Shown here: positions 1 through 7,260 of the stretch, in pieces
Layout: every line of letters begins with the position of its first letter
How positions within the stretch are numbered: the first letter of the stretch is position 1
DNA from: Rhodospirillaceae bacterium
Lineage (GTDB): Bacteria > Pseudomonadota > Alphaproteobacteria > MPNO01 > UBA2964
Direction: 5' to 3'
Length of the DNA: 64,000 bases
Assembly (NCBI GenBank): GCA_002720855.1
Contig: PBIN01000015.1
Span: forward strand, 310,001-374,000
Made by a program: the position numbers and the translations under genes
The notes under the pieces: generated by a model
The model's input: only the letters and a program-made list of their open reading frames with translations
The model's database searches: none
What the model was told of the DNA's origin: nothing

Positions 1-1
1 C

Positions 2-517
2 GAGGGACTATTCGAAGGCGTTGTCGTTATCAGCTTTTCGGCGATGTTTCGCGAACGCATGAAAAATGCCCCGGAGGACGTCCGGCGGGCCCGTTTTCAG
101 AATGTCGGCGATCCAAGACGCCGCGATCGCACTAAATCGACGCTTGAACAGGGCGTGCAATCCCCAATCGTACTACAAGGTATCTACGCCTATGAAAAAG
201 CCTTCAAAATTCTGGAAGAAACACTGGCGGAAGGCGGTCCGTGGATTATCGGAGACACACCGACCCTCGCGGACATTGCGTTAATGCCATTTACGGCACG
301 GCTCGACTGGCTCGGTTTGATCGATATTTGGCTCGCGGATCGGCCGCACTGCCGCGACTGGTGGGCAATGGCACAGGAATGGCCGAGCTACCGACGCGGT
401 CTTGCAGACCTGGTGACCGAAGAGGAAATTGCGGAGATGCAGGAGCACGGACCCAAGCTCAAAGATGACATTTCTGAACTGCTTGAGAGTTTGCGCGACG
501 GCAGCTGGAATAGTTGA
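2..517 (+). CDS. Glutathione S-transferase family protein, C-terminal part (5' end outside window)
   Basis: The reading frame is open from base 2, so the gene begins upstream of the window and only about 171 residues are seen. What is visible is the all-helical C-terminal domain of a GST-like protein. It carries the family's helix-capping segment (PTLADIAL) after a stretch typical of GSTs (GPWIIGDTP), followed by a Trp-rich region (RDWWAMAQEW). The thioredoxin-like N-terminal domain that binds glutathione would lie outside the window. An internal ATG at 44 exists but would leave an incomplete fold. GSTs of this kind conjugate glutathione or open or isomerise rings in catabolic pathways; the substrate cannot be told. 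The family call is fairly secure, the function is not. Confidence 0.75.
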   Translation, partial: EGLFEGVVVISFSAMFRERMKNAPEDVRRARFQNVGDPRRRDRTKSTLEQGVQSPIVLQGIYAYEKAFKILEETLAEGGPWIIGDTPTLADIALMPFTARLDWLGLIDIWLADRPHCRDWWAMAQEWPSYRRGLADLVTEEEIAEMQEHGPKLKDDISELLESLRDGSWNS

Positions 518-649
518 ACAAATTCCTCCGTGCAGTCGCGGGCGATTGGAATAGTAGTCGTTTGCCGCGTAACGCTCGGCAGGCGAAGTAGCTGATCCCG
601 TGCATAAATCACCCTGTGCTCAATCAACGCGTCGTTGAGAGAGGAGGCC

Positions 650-1531
650 TCACATACCGATAAGGAACTCTACGAAATTTTTAACCAGGCCATCCCTCGG
701 TGCGTTCGGCGGCCAAACGGCATACACGCCCAAGGAACTTGGATTCCAGTCCGGCAGAACATCGCACAATGTGCCGTCATCGAAACCCGCCTTGATCAGG
801 AATACCGGCAAGATCGACAACCCTGCGCCTGCCTGTGTCAGCCTGTAAAGCGCTTGTGCATCATTAACGCTAATTTGCGACGCACGCCGGGCAATCGTTA
901 CCTCTTTATCGCCATTTCGAAAGGTTTCTTTTCTGGCCCAGATCTGGCCCAGTTCCAGCCAATCCCAATCGCTAAGATCATGGGGTGTATTCGGTTTCGG
1001 TCTTTTTTCCACATATGACTGAGCAGCAACCAGCCTACGGCGAACGCTGAATAATTTGCGGGCCATGAAGGTGCTATCTTTGAGCCACCCCATTCGGATT
1101 GCCACATCAAACCCGTCACCGATTAAATCGCGCCGAACGTCGGTGAAATCGATTGAAAGCTGGACCAGAGGATTCGCCATTGCGAATTCCGCAAAACGGT
1201 CAACGAGCAGTGACTGCCCCAGAACCGAGGGCGCTGTAACGCGCAACACTCCAGACAGTTGGTGATTTTGATCGCCAATCAACTGTAAACCGGCTTCAGC
1301 TGCTTCAATCATTGAGCGCGCCGCAATAAGGAGACGTTCGCCATCCGCCGTCAGCGACAACTTGCGGGTTGAGCGATAAAGCAGTGCTGTGCCCAGGCTT
1401 TGTTCAAGTTGCCCTACATGGTGGCTCACAACAGACGGCGAAAGCCGCAATACGCGGGCCGCTTCACGAAACGATCCGTGGTCGACGGTTTTTGCAAATA
1501 TGGCTATCTGCCGTAGCTGATCGATCTTTAT
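650..1531 (-). CDS. LysR-family transcriptional regulator without a canonical start codon
   Basis: The protein has a LysR winged-helix domain followed by a periplasmic-binding-like effector domain ending near position 650. The recognition helix region (LSPSVVSHHVGQLE) is clear. The first usable TTG, at 1450, would cut off the first half of the HTH. The frame upstream still encodes a normal LysR N-terminus (IDQLRQIAIFAKTVDHGSF) back to about 1525, but has no ATG, GTG or TTG before the in-frame stop at 1559-1561. The natural start would fall at an ATA codon (1529-1531) or the nearby ATC. Either a rare start codon is used or the start has mutated and the gene is damaged. It is divergent from the secreted SnoaL-like gene at 1650, which is its likely target by the usual LysR arrangement. 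Confidence 0.75.
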   Translation of the reverse strand: MKIDQLRQIAIFAKTVDHGSFREAARVLRLSPSVVSHHVGQLEQSLGTALLYRSTRKLSLTADGERLLIAARSMIEAAEAGLQLIGDQNHQLSGVLRVTAPSVLGQSLLVDRFAEFAMANPLVQLSIDFTDVRRDLIGDGFDVAIRMGWLKDSTFMARKLFSVRRRLVAAQSYVEKRPKPNTPHDLSDWDWLELGQIWARKETFRNGDKEVTIARRASQISVNDAQALYRLTQAGAGLSILPVFLIKAGFDDGTLCDVLPDWNPSSLGVYAVWPPNAPRDGLVKNFVEFLIGM

Positions 1532-1649
1532 AGAAGAAAACCGAACAATAAAATTTATTTATCATCTCTAATCGTTTATTGGTATGTCGACCATATTCTC
1601 CATGTTGGTATCCGCTAACAGCTAATTTAAACCAAATGGAGAACGGAAA

Positions 1650-2129
1650 ATGACGTTTTTAAGAACTCTCATTGCAGCTACTGCCTTAATTCTTGCGCCT
1701 ATGGCCGGTGGCGCTATAGCGAACGAAAAAGCCGCGGTACAGAAATTCTATGACTTTCTAAGCAACCCCGCATCAAAAGCGCATGCCGCAGAATTCATGA
1801 CGGTTGCCGCAAATAACTGGGAAAGCATTGGCGATTACTCAAGTAAGAAAAAGAGCCGGGAAAAATTTGTCGGACAACTTGCCCATTTTGGCAAACTGAT
1901 CCCGAATTTGAACTGGACAGTGAAAGAAATGATTCAATCTGGCAATCGCGTCATTGTCCGAAGCCGTGCGACCGGAACACCTAAGGGACCGTTTTTTGGC
2001 GTCGATGGAAAAGGCAAGAGTTTCGATATCATGGCTATCGATATACACACACTCAAAGATGGCAAGATCGTGCGTTCCTATCATGTTGAAGATTGGGCAG
2101 GCGCACTTCGGCAATTGAAGGGTAAATAG
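1650..2129 (+). CDS. Secreted SnoaL-like (NTF2-fold) protein
   Basis: The 159-residue protein starts with a signal peptide (hydrophobic LIAATALILAPMAG, cleavage probably after AIA near residue 24). The mature part resembles the SnoaL/ester-cyclase branch of the NTF2-like fold: an N-terminal helix (KAAVQKFYDFLSNP), a central region with FVGQLAHFGKLIPNLNW, and the strand pattern ending in KIVRSYHVEDWAGALRQL. SnoaL-like proteins hold a small hydrophobic ligand in a conical pocket and some are cyclases or hydrolases. Most exported ones have no known activity. The ATG at 1650 follows a good ribosome site (GGAGAACGG). It is divergent from the LysR gene and probably under its control (inference). 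Confidence 0.75.
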   Translation: MTFLRTLIAATALILAPMAGGAIANEKAAVQKFYDFLSNPASKAHAAEFMTVAANNWESIGDYSSKKKSREKFVGQLAHFGKLIPNLNWTVKEMIQSGNRVIVRSRATGTPKGPFFGVDGKGKSFDIMAIDIHTLKDGKIVRSYHVEDWAGALRQLKGK

Positions 2130-2143
2130 TAAATTTTATAGAG

Positions 2144-2171
2144 GCAGCCAGGCATTCATATGTCTGGCTGC
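2144..2171. terminator. 8-bp perfect hairpin between two convergent genes
   Basis: The arms GCAGCCAG (2144-2151) and CTGGCTGC (2164-2171) are perfectly complementary around a 12-base loop. The hairpin lies just after the stop of the SnoaL-like gene and just after the stop of the convergent small membrane-protein gene. There is no long T run on either side; the minus strand runs into an AT-rich stretch (CTCTATAAAATTT). It may act as a bidirectional terminator, but the poor U tract makes this uncertain. Confidence 0.45.
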
Positions 2172-2174
2172 GCT

Positions 2175-2501
2175 TCACTTGTGGACGCTAGACTTAACGC
2201 GATTCAATTCTTCTCGAGCATCTGGGCAATTTTGTAAATCGCATTCAGAACAATAGGGCTCATAAGGGTCTGTAAGAGGGTTCCAACCGCCAGAGCAGTC
2301 ATGTCTCAGGCGACAATGATTGAAAAGCCCCGAATTGAGATCGTGATCTCCGGAAACCGCGGTTACTTTTTCGCGCTGTCTAAACCGTCGCAATCCAATG
2401 CTCAAAAGCAGCACAACGCTGACCACAGCGAAGGCAATGTCGGCAACAACTTGAACCTCCTGAATTACAACGCCTATGGTGGGTTGGGGGGCAAACGTCA
2501 T
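2175..2501 (-). CDS. Small membrane-anchored Cys-rich protein, unknown function
   Basis: The 108-residue product has one transmembrane segment (about residues 18-37, VVADIAFAVVSVVLLLSIGL) followed by a basic stop-transfer patch (RRFRQREK). A C-terminal tail contains five cysteines, including CSEC and CDLQNC patterns that could bind a metal or form disulfides. I do not recognise a family. A 67-codon frame on the other strand covers part of the same region; this strand is preferred because it gives a coherent membrane-plus-Cys-motif protein. Its stop lies a few bases from the hairpin at 2144-2171. It could still be a chance frame. Confidence 0.45.
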   Translation of the reverse strand: MTFAPQPTIGVVIQEVQVVADIAFAVVSVVLLLSIGLRRFRQREKVTAVSGDHDLNSGLFNHCRLRHDCSGGWNPLTDPYEPYCSECDLQNCPDAREELNRVKSSVHK

Positions 2502-2667
2502 TAAGATGATTTCCCTTTTTGAAGCTCACTCTTGAAATTTCATATTTCAGATAGGCATTTTCCGGACCGGAACAACGAAAAATCTTTCAATAAAGTTTTT
2601 CTCAAACAATCAAAGTGCGATTTAGTTGATATGGTTCTTCGACCTAGTAGTAAATGAGGACGAAAAA

Positions 2668-3003
2668 ATGGGATCAAATATAGGCTTCTGCATCGTCTAT
2701 CGCTTCAAAGTACTCTCTGGGCGGGAAGCAGATTTTAAAGACGCCTGGATCCGATTGACGGAGGCCTATAAGCGAGATCGGGGCGGTCTCGGCTCGAGAC
2801 TCCATCAGGCGGAGGACGGGCTGTGGGTTGCCTATGCGCAGTGGCCGGACAAACAAACCTGGGAAGACTCACTGGCACTCGGCCCACCCGACAAAGATGC
2901 CGCAGAACTTATGGCCGCTTCGGTAGAGGAGCGCCTGGAACCGATTTTGATGACGCCTGAAAAGGACTTATTGGAGATAGTTCAAGTGAAAGTGCAGGAA
3001 TAG
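2668..3003 (+). CDS. Dimeric alpha-beta barrel (antibiotic-biosynthesis-monooxygenase-like) protein
   Basis: The 111-residue protein has the ferredoxin-like plan of the ABM superfamily: a first strand (FCIVYRFKVLSG), a helix (EADFKDAWIRLTEAY), a GLGSRLHQ strand turn, a WVAYAQWPDKQTWED strand-helix and a closing strand (LLEIVQVKVQE). Members act as small cofactor-free monooxygenases, heme-degrading enzymes or unknown stress proteins. The Asn/Trp/His set of IsdG-type heme oxygenases is not evident. The frame can be extended to 2626, but the ATG at 2668 follows a clear GAGGA ribosome site at 2656-2660. It appears to be a single-gene unit. Confidence 0.6.
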   Translation: MGSNIGFCIVYRFKVLSGREADFKDAWIRLTEAYKRDRGGLGSRLHQAEDGLWVAYAQWPDKQTWEDSLALGPPDKDAAELMAASVEERLEPILMTPEKDLLEIVQVKVQE

Positions 3004-3148
3004 CGCTAAGGAGCAGGGAAATTTACTTTAGGAAAACATTGTACTGTAGCGACAGAAAATACTAACGGTTGTATCTTTGATATTGTTGCATCCATTATCG
3101 ATCTGCCATTAAAGCTCCTTTTTCAAAGTGGTATTGAAACCGAATGCG

Positions 3149-3859
3149 ATGACCGAAACTTCTGACATCCGTGACAGAGAAATCGATCTCGCTTCTGAGT
3201 TGGCATTCCACGTTATGAGACGGTTACTCGAACAACTAAAGTACCAATTAGACGCAAACGAAGGCCATTTTCCGATTTCTCTCGAAAATCCATGGAAACG
3301 GGCATTCTGGATATTGGAAGAAATTTATATATTTGAACTGGATTCAATTGGTTTCAGACCTGTTGTGGAACATCGTGACGTCCACAAACATGTGCGTAGT
3401 TTGAAATGTCTAACAAAAGAACATTTGAATATTTTGTTGACGTCTTTCATTGAGTTAACAGGAGAATTTTCTTCAGAAACGACGCACAAGATCGAATTTT
3501 TCTCCGTCGGGGAACCTCTTGAAGACGCGATGAACCTATTAATCGCTGAAAAGTATGCAGAGCGGTTTCCGCTCGGCATCCTTTGGACAACCAAAATTCT
3601 CAAATTTACAGACCCCTATTTGTCGGATTTTGACAAAAAATCGGCTGGAACCGAAAGGCAAAAATATATCGTAACAAACATGCTGGAGAGCATGTCATTT
3701 TTCTTAAAGAGAAAATTGATTCGCGCTTATCGGGAAGGTGGCCAGAAACAGCTGTTGGCGGAAATGAGATACCATTGGACTGGAAAAAAATGGACTTATT
3801 TTAAGGGTTCAAAATCTAACCTTGAGGATTGGAATCTCAACAAAGGTATGTTGAGATAA
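3149..3859 (+). CDS. AT-rich orphan gene, unknown function
   Basis: I recognise no family. The product is about 236 residues from the ATG at 3149; a GTG at 3128 would add seven. It is soluble, rich in Lys, Glu and aromatic residues, with no signal peptide or membrane span, and looks mostly helical (for example ASELAFHVMRRLLEQLKYQL). The C-terminal part is strongly basic (SFFLKRKLIRAYREGG, HWTGKKWTYFKGSKS), which could suggest nucleic-acid binding, but no motif proves it. By eye its base use is clearly more AT-rich than its neighbours, which suggests recent acquisition. It stands alone between the ABM-like gene and the convergent luciferase-like gene. Confidence 0.6.
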   Translation: MTETSDIRDREIDLASELAFHVMRRLLEQLKYQLDANEGHFPISLENPWKRAFWILEEIYIFELDSIGFRPVVEHRDVHKHVRSLKCLTKEHLNILLTSFIELTGEFSSETTHKIEFFSVGEPLEDAMNLLIAEKYAERFPLGILWTTKILKFTDPYLSDFDKKSAGTERQKYIVTNMLESMSFFLKRKLIRAYREGGQKQLLAEMRYHWTGKKWTYFKGSKSNLEDWNLNKGMLR

Positions 3860-3949
3860 ATTATTTTTTCGTTGTTTTTAAATCACTAGGGATCACCAGC
3901 TCTAAATTAGCTCGGGTAAAAAATCAGAAATTTATTAAGAGCAAACTCG

Positions 3950-4942
3950 TCACCCCGTAAACTCGCGGATCACCTCTAAAGCCAGGGCCTTTTCTTCATC
4001 CGTGCCGCTGACCTCTATCACCGGTTCGTCTACACCGGCATCGATATAGGCCTGTAACTGTTCACGGCATTCATCGGGTGTGCCTGCCACGGTAAATTTC
4101 GGCACGGCTTCCGGTGGGATAAGCTGGGCTGCTTCTTCGAGCTTGCGCTCTTTGACCAGCTCCATGATAGACGCATGATCAATCTCGATATCGATCGAGT
4201 TGATGTTGTCGGCCTGTGCCGAGTTACGGAACAGGAAGGCGATCTTGCGGCGATTGGCTTCAATGGCATCGGTGCCGTTCTTTGAACAGGCGAAGTAAAC
4301 GAACCCCGCCTTTCGCACTTCTGACGGGTCGCGTCCTGCCTTTTCGACGCCCGCTTCGGCATATGCCGCACATTTCTGGATCGAGGCTAGCGACAGCCCG
4401 CCCGAGTAAAGCACACCATCGGCAATGCGCCCGGCCAGCCCGAGAACCTGCGGACCGGTGGATGCAACGAAAACGGGAATCGGTTTTGGCGGCGTGAAAG
4501 CAAGCCGGGCACCCCGCAACTGCCAGATCAACCCTTCCTGATCGACGGTCTCTCCCGCCCAAAGGGCGCGCAGCGCTTCGACGTATTCCCGAATGACCCG
4601 CACCGGCTTTTCAGGATGCGGCACGCCGGATTCACGCAAATTCAACAGGTTGCCAACCGAGACACAGATACCGACGCGGCCGGGTGCAGCCTCTGCCATG
4701 GTCGCAAATTGCATGGCGGTGGGCATCGGATGCCAGATATAGGGCATGACGGCGGTGGGCACGACCATCGCCCGGCTGGTTTTCATCGCAAATGCCATGC
4801 AGGAGACGGCGGCTTCACGATAGCCAAGGTGCTCCGCCATCCAGATGGTATCGGCCCCAGCCTCCTCGGCCTGCGCGGCCACATCAATGGTTTCGCCCAC
4901 GGGGTCGAACCCGTCAAACCGCATGCCCAGCCTCAATGCCAT
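3950..4942 (-). CDS. Luciferase-like (LLM class) oxidoreductase, probably F420-dependent
   Basis: The 330-residue protein has the TIM-barrel features of the luciferase-like superfamily. Near the N-terminus are QAEEAGADTIWMAEHLGY and a PTAVMPYIWHPMPTA strand, then GRVGICVSVGN, and a typical VFVASTGPQVLGLAGRIADG segment. The C-terminal FTVAGTPDECREQLQAYIDAG is a common ending in F420-dependent members related to methylene-tetrahydromethanopterin reductase. Some LLM enzymes use FMN, so the cofactor is inferred from resemblance and from the divergent F420 biosynthesis operon 2.3 kb away. It is last in a minus-strand set with the two dehydrogenase-like genes, 12 bp after the first of them. The substrate is unknown. 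Confidence 0.8.
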   Translation of the reverse strand: MALRLGMRFDGFDPVGETIDVAAQAEEAGADTIWMAEHLGYREAAVSCMAFAMKTSRAMVVPTAVMPYIWHPMPTAMQFATMAEAAPGRVGICVSVGNLLNLRESGVPHPEKPVRVIREYVEALRALWAGETVDQEGLIWQLRGARLAFTPPKPIPVFVASTGPQVLGLAGRIADGVLYSGGLSLASIQKCAAYAEAGVEKAGRDPSEVRKAGFVYFACSKNGTDAIEANRRKIAFLFRNSAQADNINSIDIEIDHASIMELVKERKLEEAAQLIPPEAVPKFTVAGTPDECREQLQAYIDAGVDEPVIEVSGTDEEKALALEVIREFTG

Positions 4943-4954
4943 TTTCGTGTCTCC

Positions 4955-6067
4955 CTAATCGTCAAATCCGTTTTCCAGCAGATCAAGAAATCGCTCCTTC
5001 GTCACCCCCGCGAGACCCATCTTTTCCAATGTCAAGGCATCTGCTGTGAGATCACGCCCCAACGATATTGAGGCAAGATGGATGACATGATCAATGGTCG
5101 GCGTCGGCACGCCCGCCAATCTGCCTAACTCTGAATAAATAATATGGCCATAAGGCACGTCTTCCAGGAAATATCGGTGCTCCAGCTGTGGCGGTGCGGG
5201 TATCCATTTGTCTGGTTCACTCTGATGGAACGCTTCATAGGCAATGCCGGACTCGCGTGCCGCTTCTGTCGTGTACCCCATCTGATAGAACAGCTCGACA
5301 AACGGCATGGTCTTGGCACCAAGCGCGTTTGCAACTGCGAGCCGTTCCCGATCCACCGCATCGATCAGCCGACCGACTGAGGGTGTGATGCCGTCATAGT
5401 AGTGCCGGAAATCTCCTCCTGTCGCCTCGACCCGACCCGCATTGCACAAAAACGCCGGTGGATGATGGATGGCATTGCCATAGGGGAAGACGGTCTCCAG
5501 CACATTGGAAAATTCCTGCACCGCCGGATACACGGTGCTGACAATATCAAACTGGCGTTTGGTCTCTTTGCCGGGAAATCCACCAAACACCATAAAGTCC
5601 GATACCCGCGAAATACGGCAGGTGGTCGGACCGGTACGGCGACACAAATAGGGAAGCGTTGCGGTCTCGCAAAACACCGGATTCTTTATGCCGCAGGATC
5701 GCAAAATATGCGGGATCAACATCAGCGTATGGCCCGGCGAAACAAACAGGGTCTGATCTTCGGTTAGGTGCGGCGCTGCCGCCGATATCCATTTTTCATG
5801 GAGATGCGCCGGACTAACGATCATCACCAGTTCCGCGCCCGCCATCGCGGTCGCCGCATCTGACGTGATCACCGGTAATTCAGCGAAGCCTTTGCCGAAC
5901 GGTGCGTCATATTCGATACCACCGATTTCCTGTAATGGCTTGAGCGCGCTTTCATCCTGACTGTAAAGCCGTATTTCAAACCCCAATGTTGTGAGATGCG
6001 CCGCCGCCGACGTACCGCCGCCGCCCGCGCCAAAAATTGCAATGCTTTTAACCGGTGAGGACATCAT
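4955..6067 (-). CDS. NAD/NADP octopine/nopaline dehydrogenase-family protein, copy 1
   Basis: The 370-residue protein opens with a Rossmann nucleotide-binding site (IAIFGAGGGGTSAAAHL) and a second strand RLYSQD. It then has the opine-dehydrogenase layout, including a CETATLPYLCRRTGP segment and a C-terminal helical domain with ITPSVGRLIDAVDRERLAVA. Opine dehydrogenases reductively condense an amino acid with a 2-oxo acid, or run in reverse. It overlaps the next upstream gene by 4 bp and is clearly homologous to it: both share ET-TL-Y-CR-TGP and GGDF-Y-GITP. Ligand-domain residues differ between the two, so they may have split roles or form a heteromer (inference). The real substrates are unknown. 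Confidence 0.75.
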   Translation of the reverse strand: MMSSPVKSIAIFGAGGGGTSAAAHLTTLGFEIRLYSQDESALKPLQEIGGIEYDAPFGKGFAELPVITSDAATAMAGAELVMIVSPAHLHEKWISAAAPHLTEDQTLFVSPGHTLMLIPHILRSCGIKNPVFCETATLPYLCRRTGPTTCRISRVSDFMVFGGFPGKETKRQFDIVSTVYPAVQEFSNVLETVFPYGNAIHHPPAFLCNAGRVEATGGDFRHYYDGITPSVGRLIDAVDRERLAVANALGAKTMPFVELFYQMGYTTEAARESGIAYEAFHQSEPDKWIPAPPQLEHRYFLEDVPYGHIIYSELGRLAGVPTPTIDHVIHLASISLGRDLTADALTLEKMGLAGVTKERFLDLLENGFDD

Positions 6068-7167
6068 ACCCCCTCCTCGACGAAGCGCAGTACGCCTTTG
6101 GCATCGAGACCGCTAAGGCCCATAGCCTCTAACGTCAGACCTGTTGTCGTATAGGGTATGTTCATCATTTCGGATGTCAGATGGATAAGCGCGTCTATCG
6201 TCGGTGTTGGCACACCAGCAAGCCTGCCAAACCCGGCAAACGGCACCAGCCCATACCCGACATCTTCATGGATATAGCGATGATCCAACGATGGCGGACT
6301 CTTGATTTTCCAGTTGGGTTCGCTCTCGACACAGGCCCGCGAAACATCGCCCGACTCCATCGCTTCCTTCGTTGTTAGGCCTGCCTGATAGAAATTCTCA
6401 AGAAAACTGGCAGTGGGAACGCCAAGCGCATCGGCGACCGCCATCCGTTCCGTATCCAGTTCGGCAATGACGCGACCAACCGCAGGGGTGATGCCTTCGC
6501 GGTAGAATAAAAAATCGCCGCCGGTATCTTCAATCCATCCCACATTCATTAACATTCCGGGTGCGTGGAACACCGCATTGATATTCGTTAGCGCTGTCTC
6601 CAGCACACTGCTGACCAAAGTGATCTCTGGGTATAGCGGCCTAACGAGTTCAAACATTTCCTGAGAGTACTTTCCCGGAAAGGCAGCAAATTTAAGCTTC
6701 TTGGTATAGGAAAATATATCGACCGCGGCGGGCCCGGTTTTTCGGCAAATATAGGTGAGCGTCACTGTCTCACAGGTCTTGATCGGCGCCTTGTACCCCA
6801 CCTTTCGCAACTCACTCACAAAATGCAACGCACCGCCTGTATGGCCCGGATTTACGAACACCGGGATATCCTGCGTTACAATGGGCGCCAGCGCTTGGGC
6901 GTAATATCCATGCGCAACCGAAGGAACGACCAGCATAATAATGTCCGCTCCCGATATTGCTTCAGCGACGTCCGTCGTCAAAAGCGCAACCGGAAACAAA
7001 CCCTCCTGAACGCCAGCCGCCTGAACGCCTCCTTGTTGAACAAGCGGTTGGAGAGTTTCTTCACGCCGGGCATGTAATCGAACCTCAAAACCGCGGGCCG
7101 TAAGATCAGCGGCTGCGGCACAACCGCCATGTCCGGCTCCCAATATTGCGATAGACTGTGCGGTCAT
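6064..7167 (-). CDS. NAD/NADP octopine/nopaline dehydrogenase-family protein, copy 2
   Basis: The 367-residue protein has the same architecture as its downstream neighbour: a Rossmann motif at residues about 6-22 (IAILGAGHGGCAAAADL), CETVTLTYICRKTGP in the middle, then the helical domain with GITPAVGRVIAELDTERMAVADALG. The two genes overlap by ATGA, showing translational coupling and a likely tandem duplication origin. This gene is first in its transcription unit and divergent from cofGH, with about 90 bp between the starts, so the two units may share a control region. A link to F420 metabolism is possible only by position. Family assignment is good; the reaction is unknown. Confidence 0.75.
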   Translation of the reverse strand: MTAQSIAILGAGHGGCAAAADLTARGFEVRLHARREETLQPLVQQGGVQAAGVQEGLFPVALLTTDVAEAISGADIIMLVVPSVAHGYYAQALAPIVTQDIPVFVNPGHTGGALHFVSELRKVGYKAPIKTCETVTLTYICRKTGPAAVDIFSYTKKLKFAAFPGKYSQEMFELVRPLYPEITLVSSVLETALTNINAVFHAPGMLMNVGWIEDTGGDFLFYREGITPAVGRVIAELDTERMAVADALGVPTASFLENFYQAGLTTKEAMESGDVSRACVESEPNWKIKSPPSLDHRYIHEDVGYGLVPFAGFGRLAGVPTPTIDALIHLTSEMMNIPYTTTGLTLEAMGLSGLDAKGVLRFVEEGV

Positions 7168-7260
7168 TTTCTTCGGTGACTTAAAGCCGTCTTTTCCTCG
7201 TCCGTGATCGGCAGTATGGTCTTATAAATTGGTTCCGTCATCCGTATCAGGACTGCCTCA

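Noticed and set aside
2301-2504. 67-codon plus-strand frame opposite the small membrane protein
   Set aside because: The product has no coherent features, while the minus-strand frame has a membrane span and Cys motifs. The choice is not certain.
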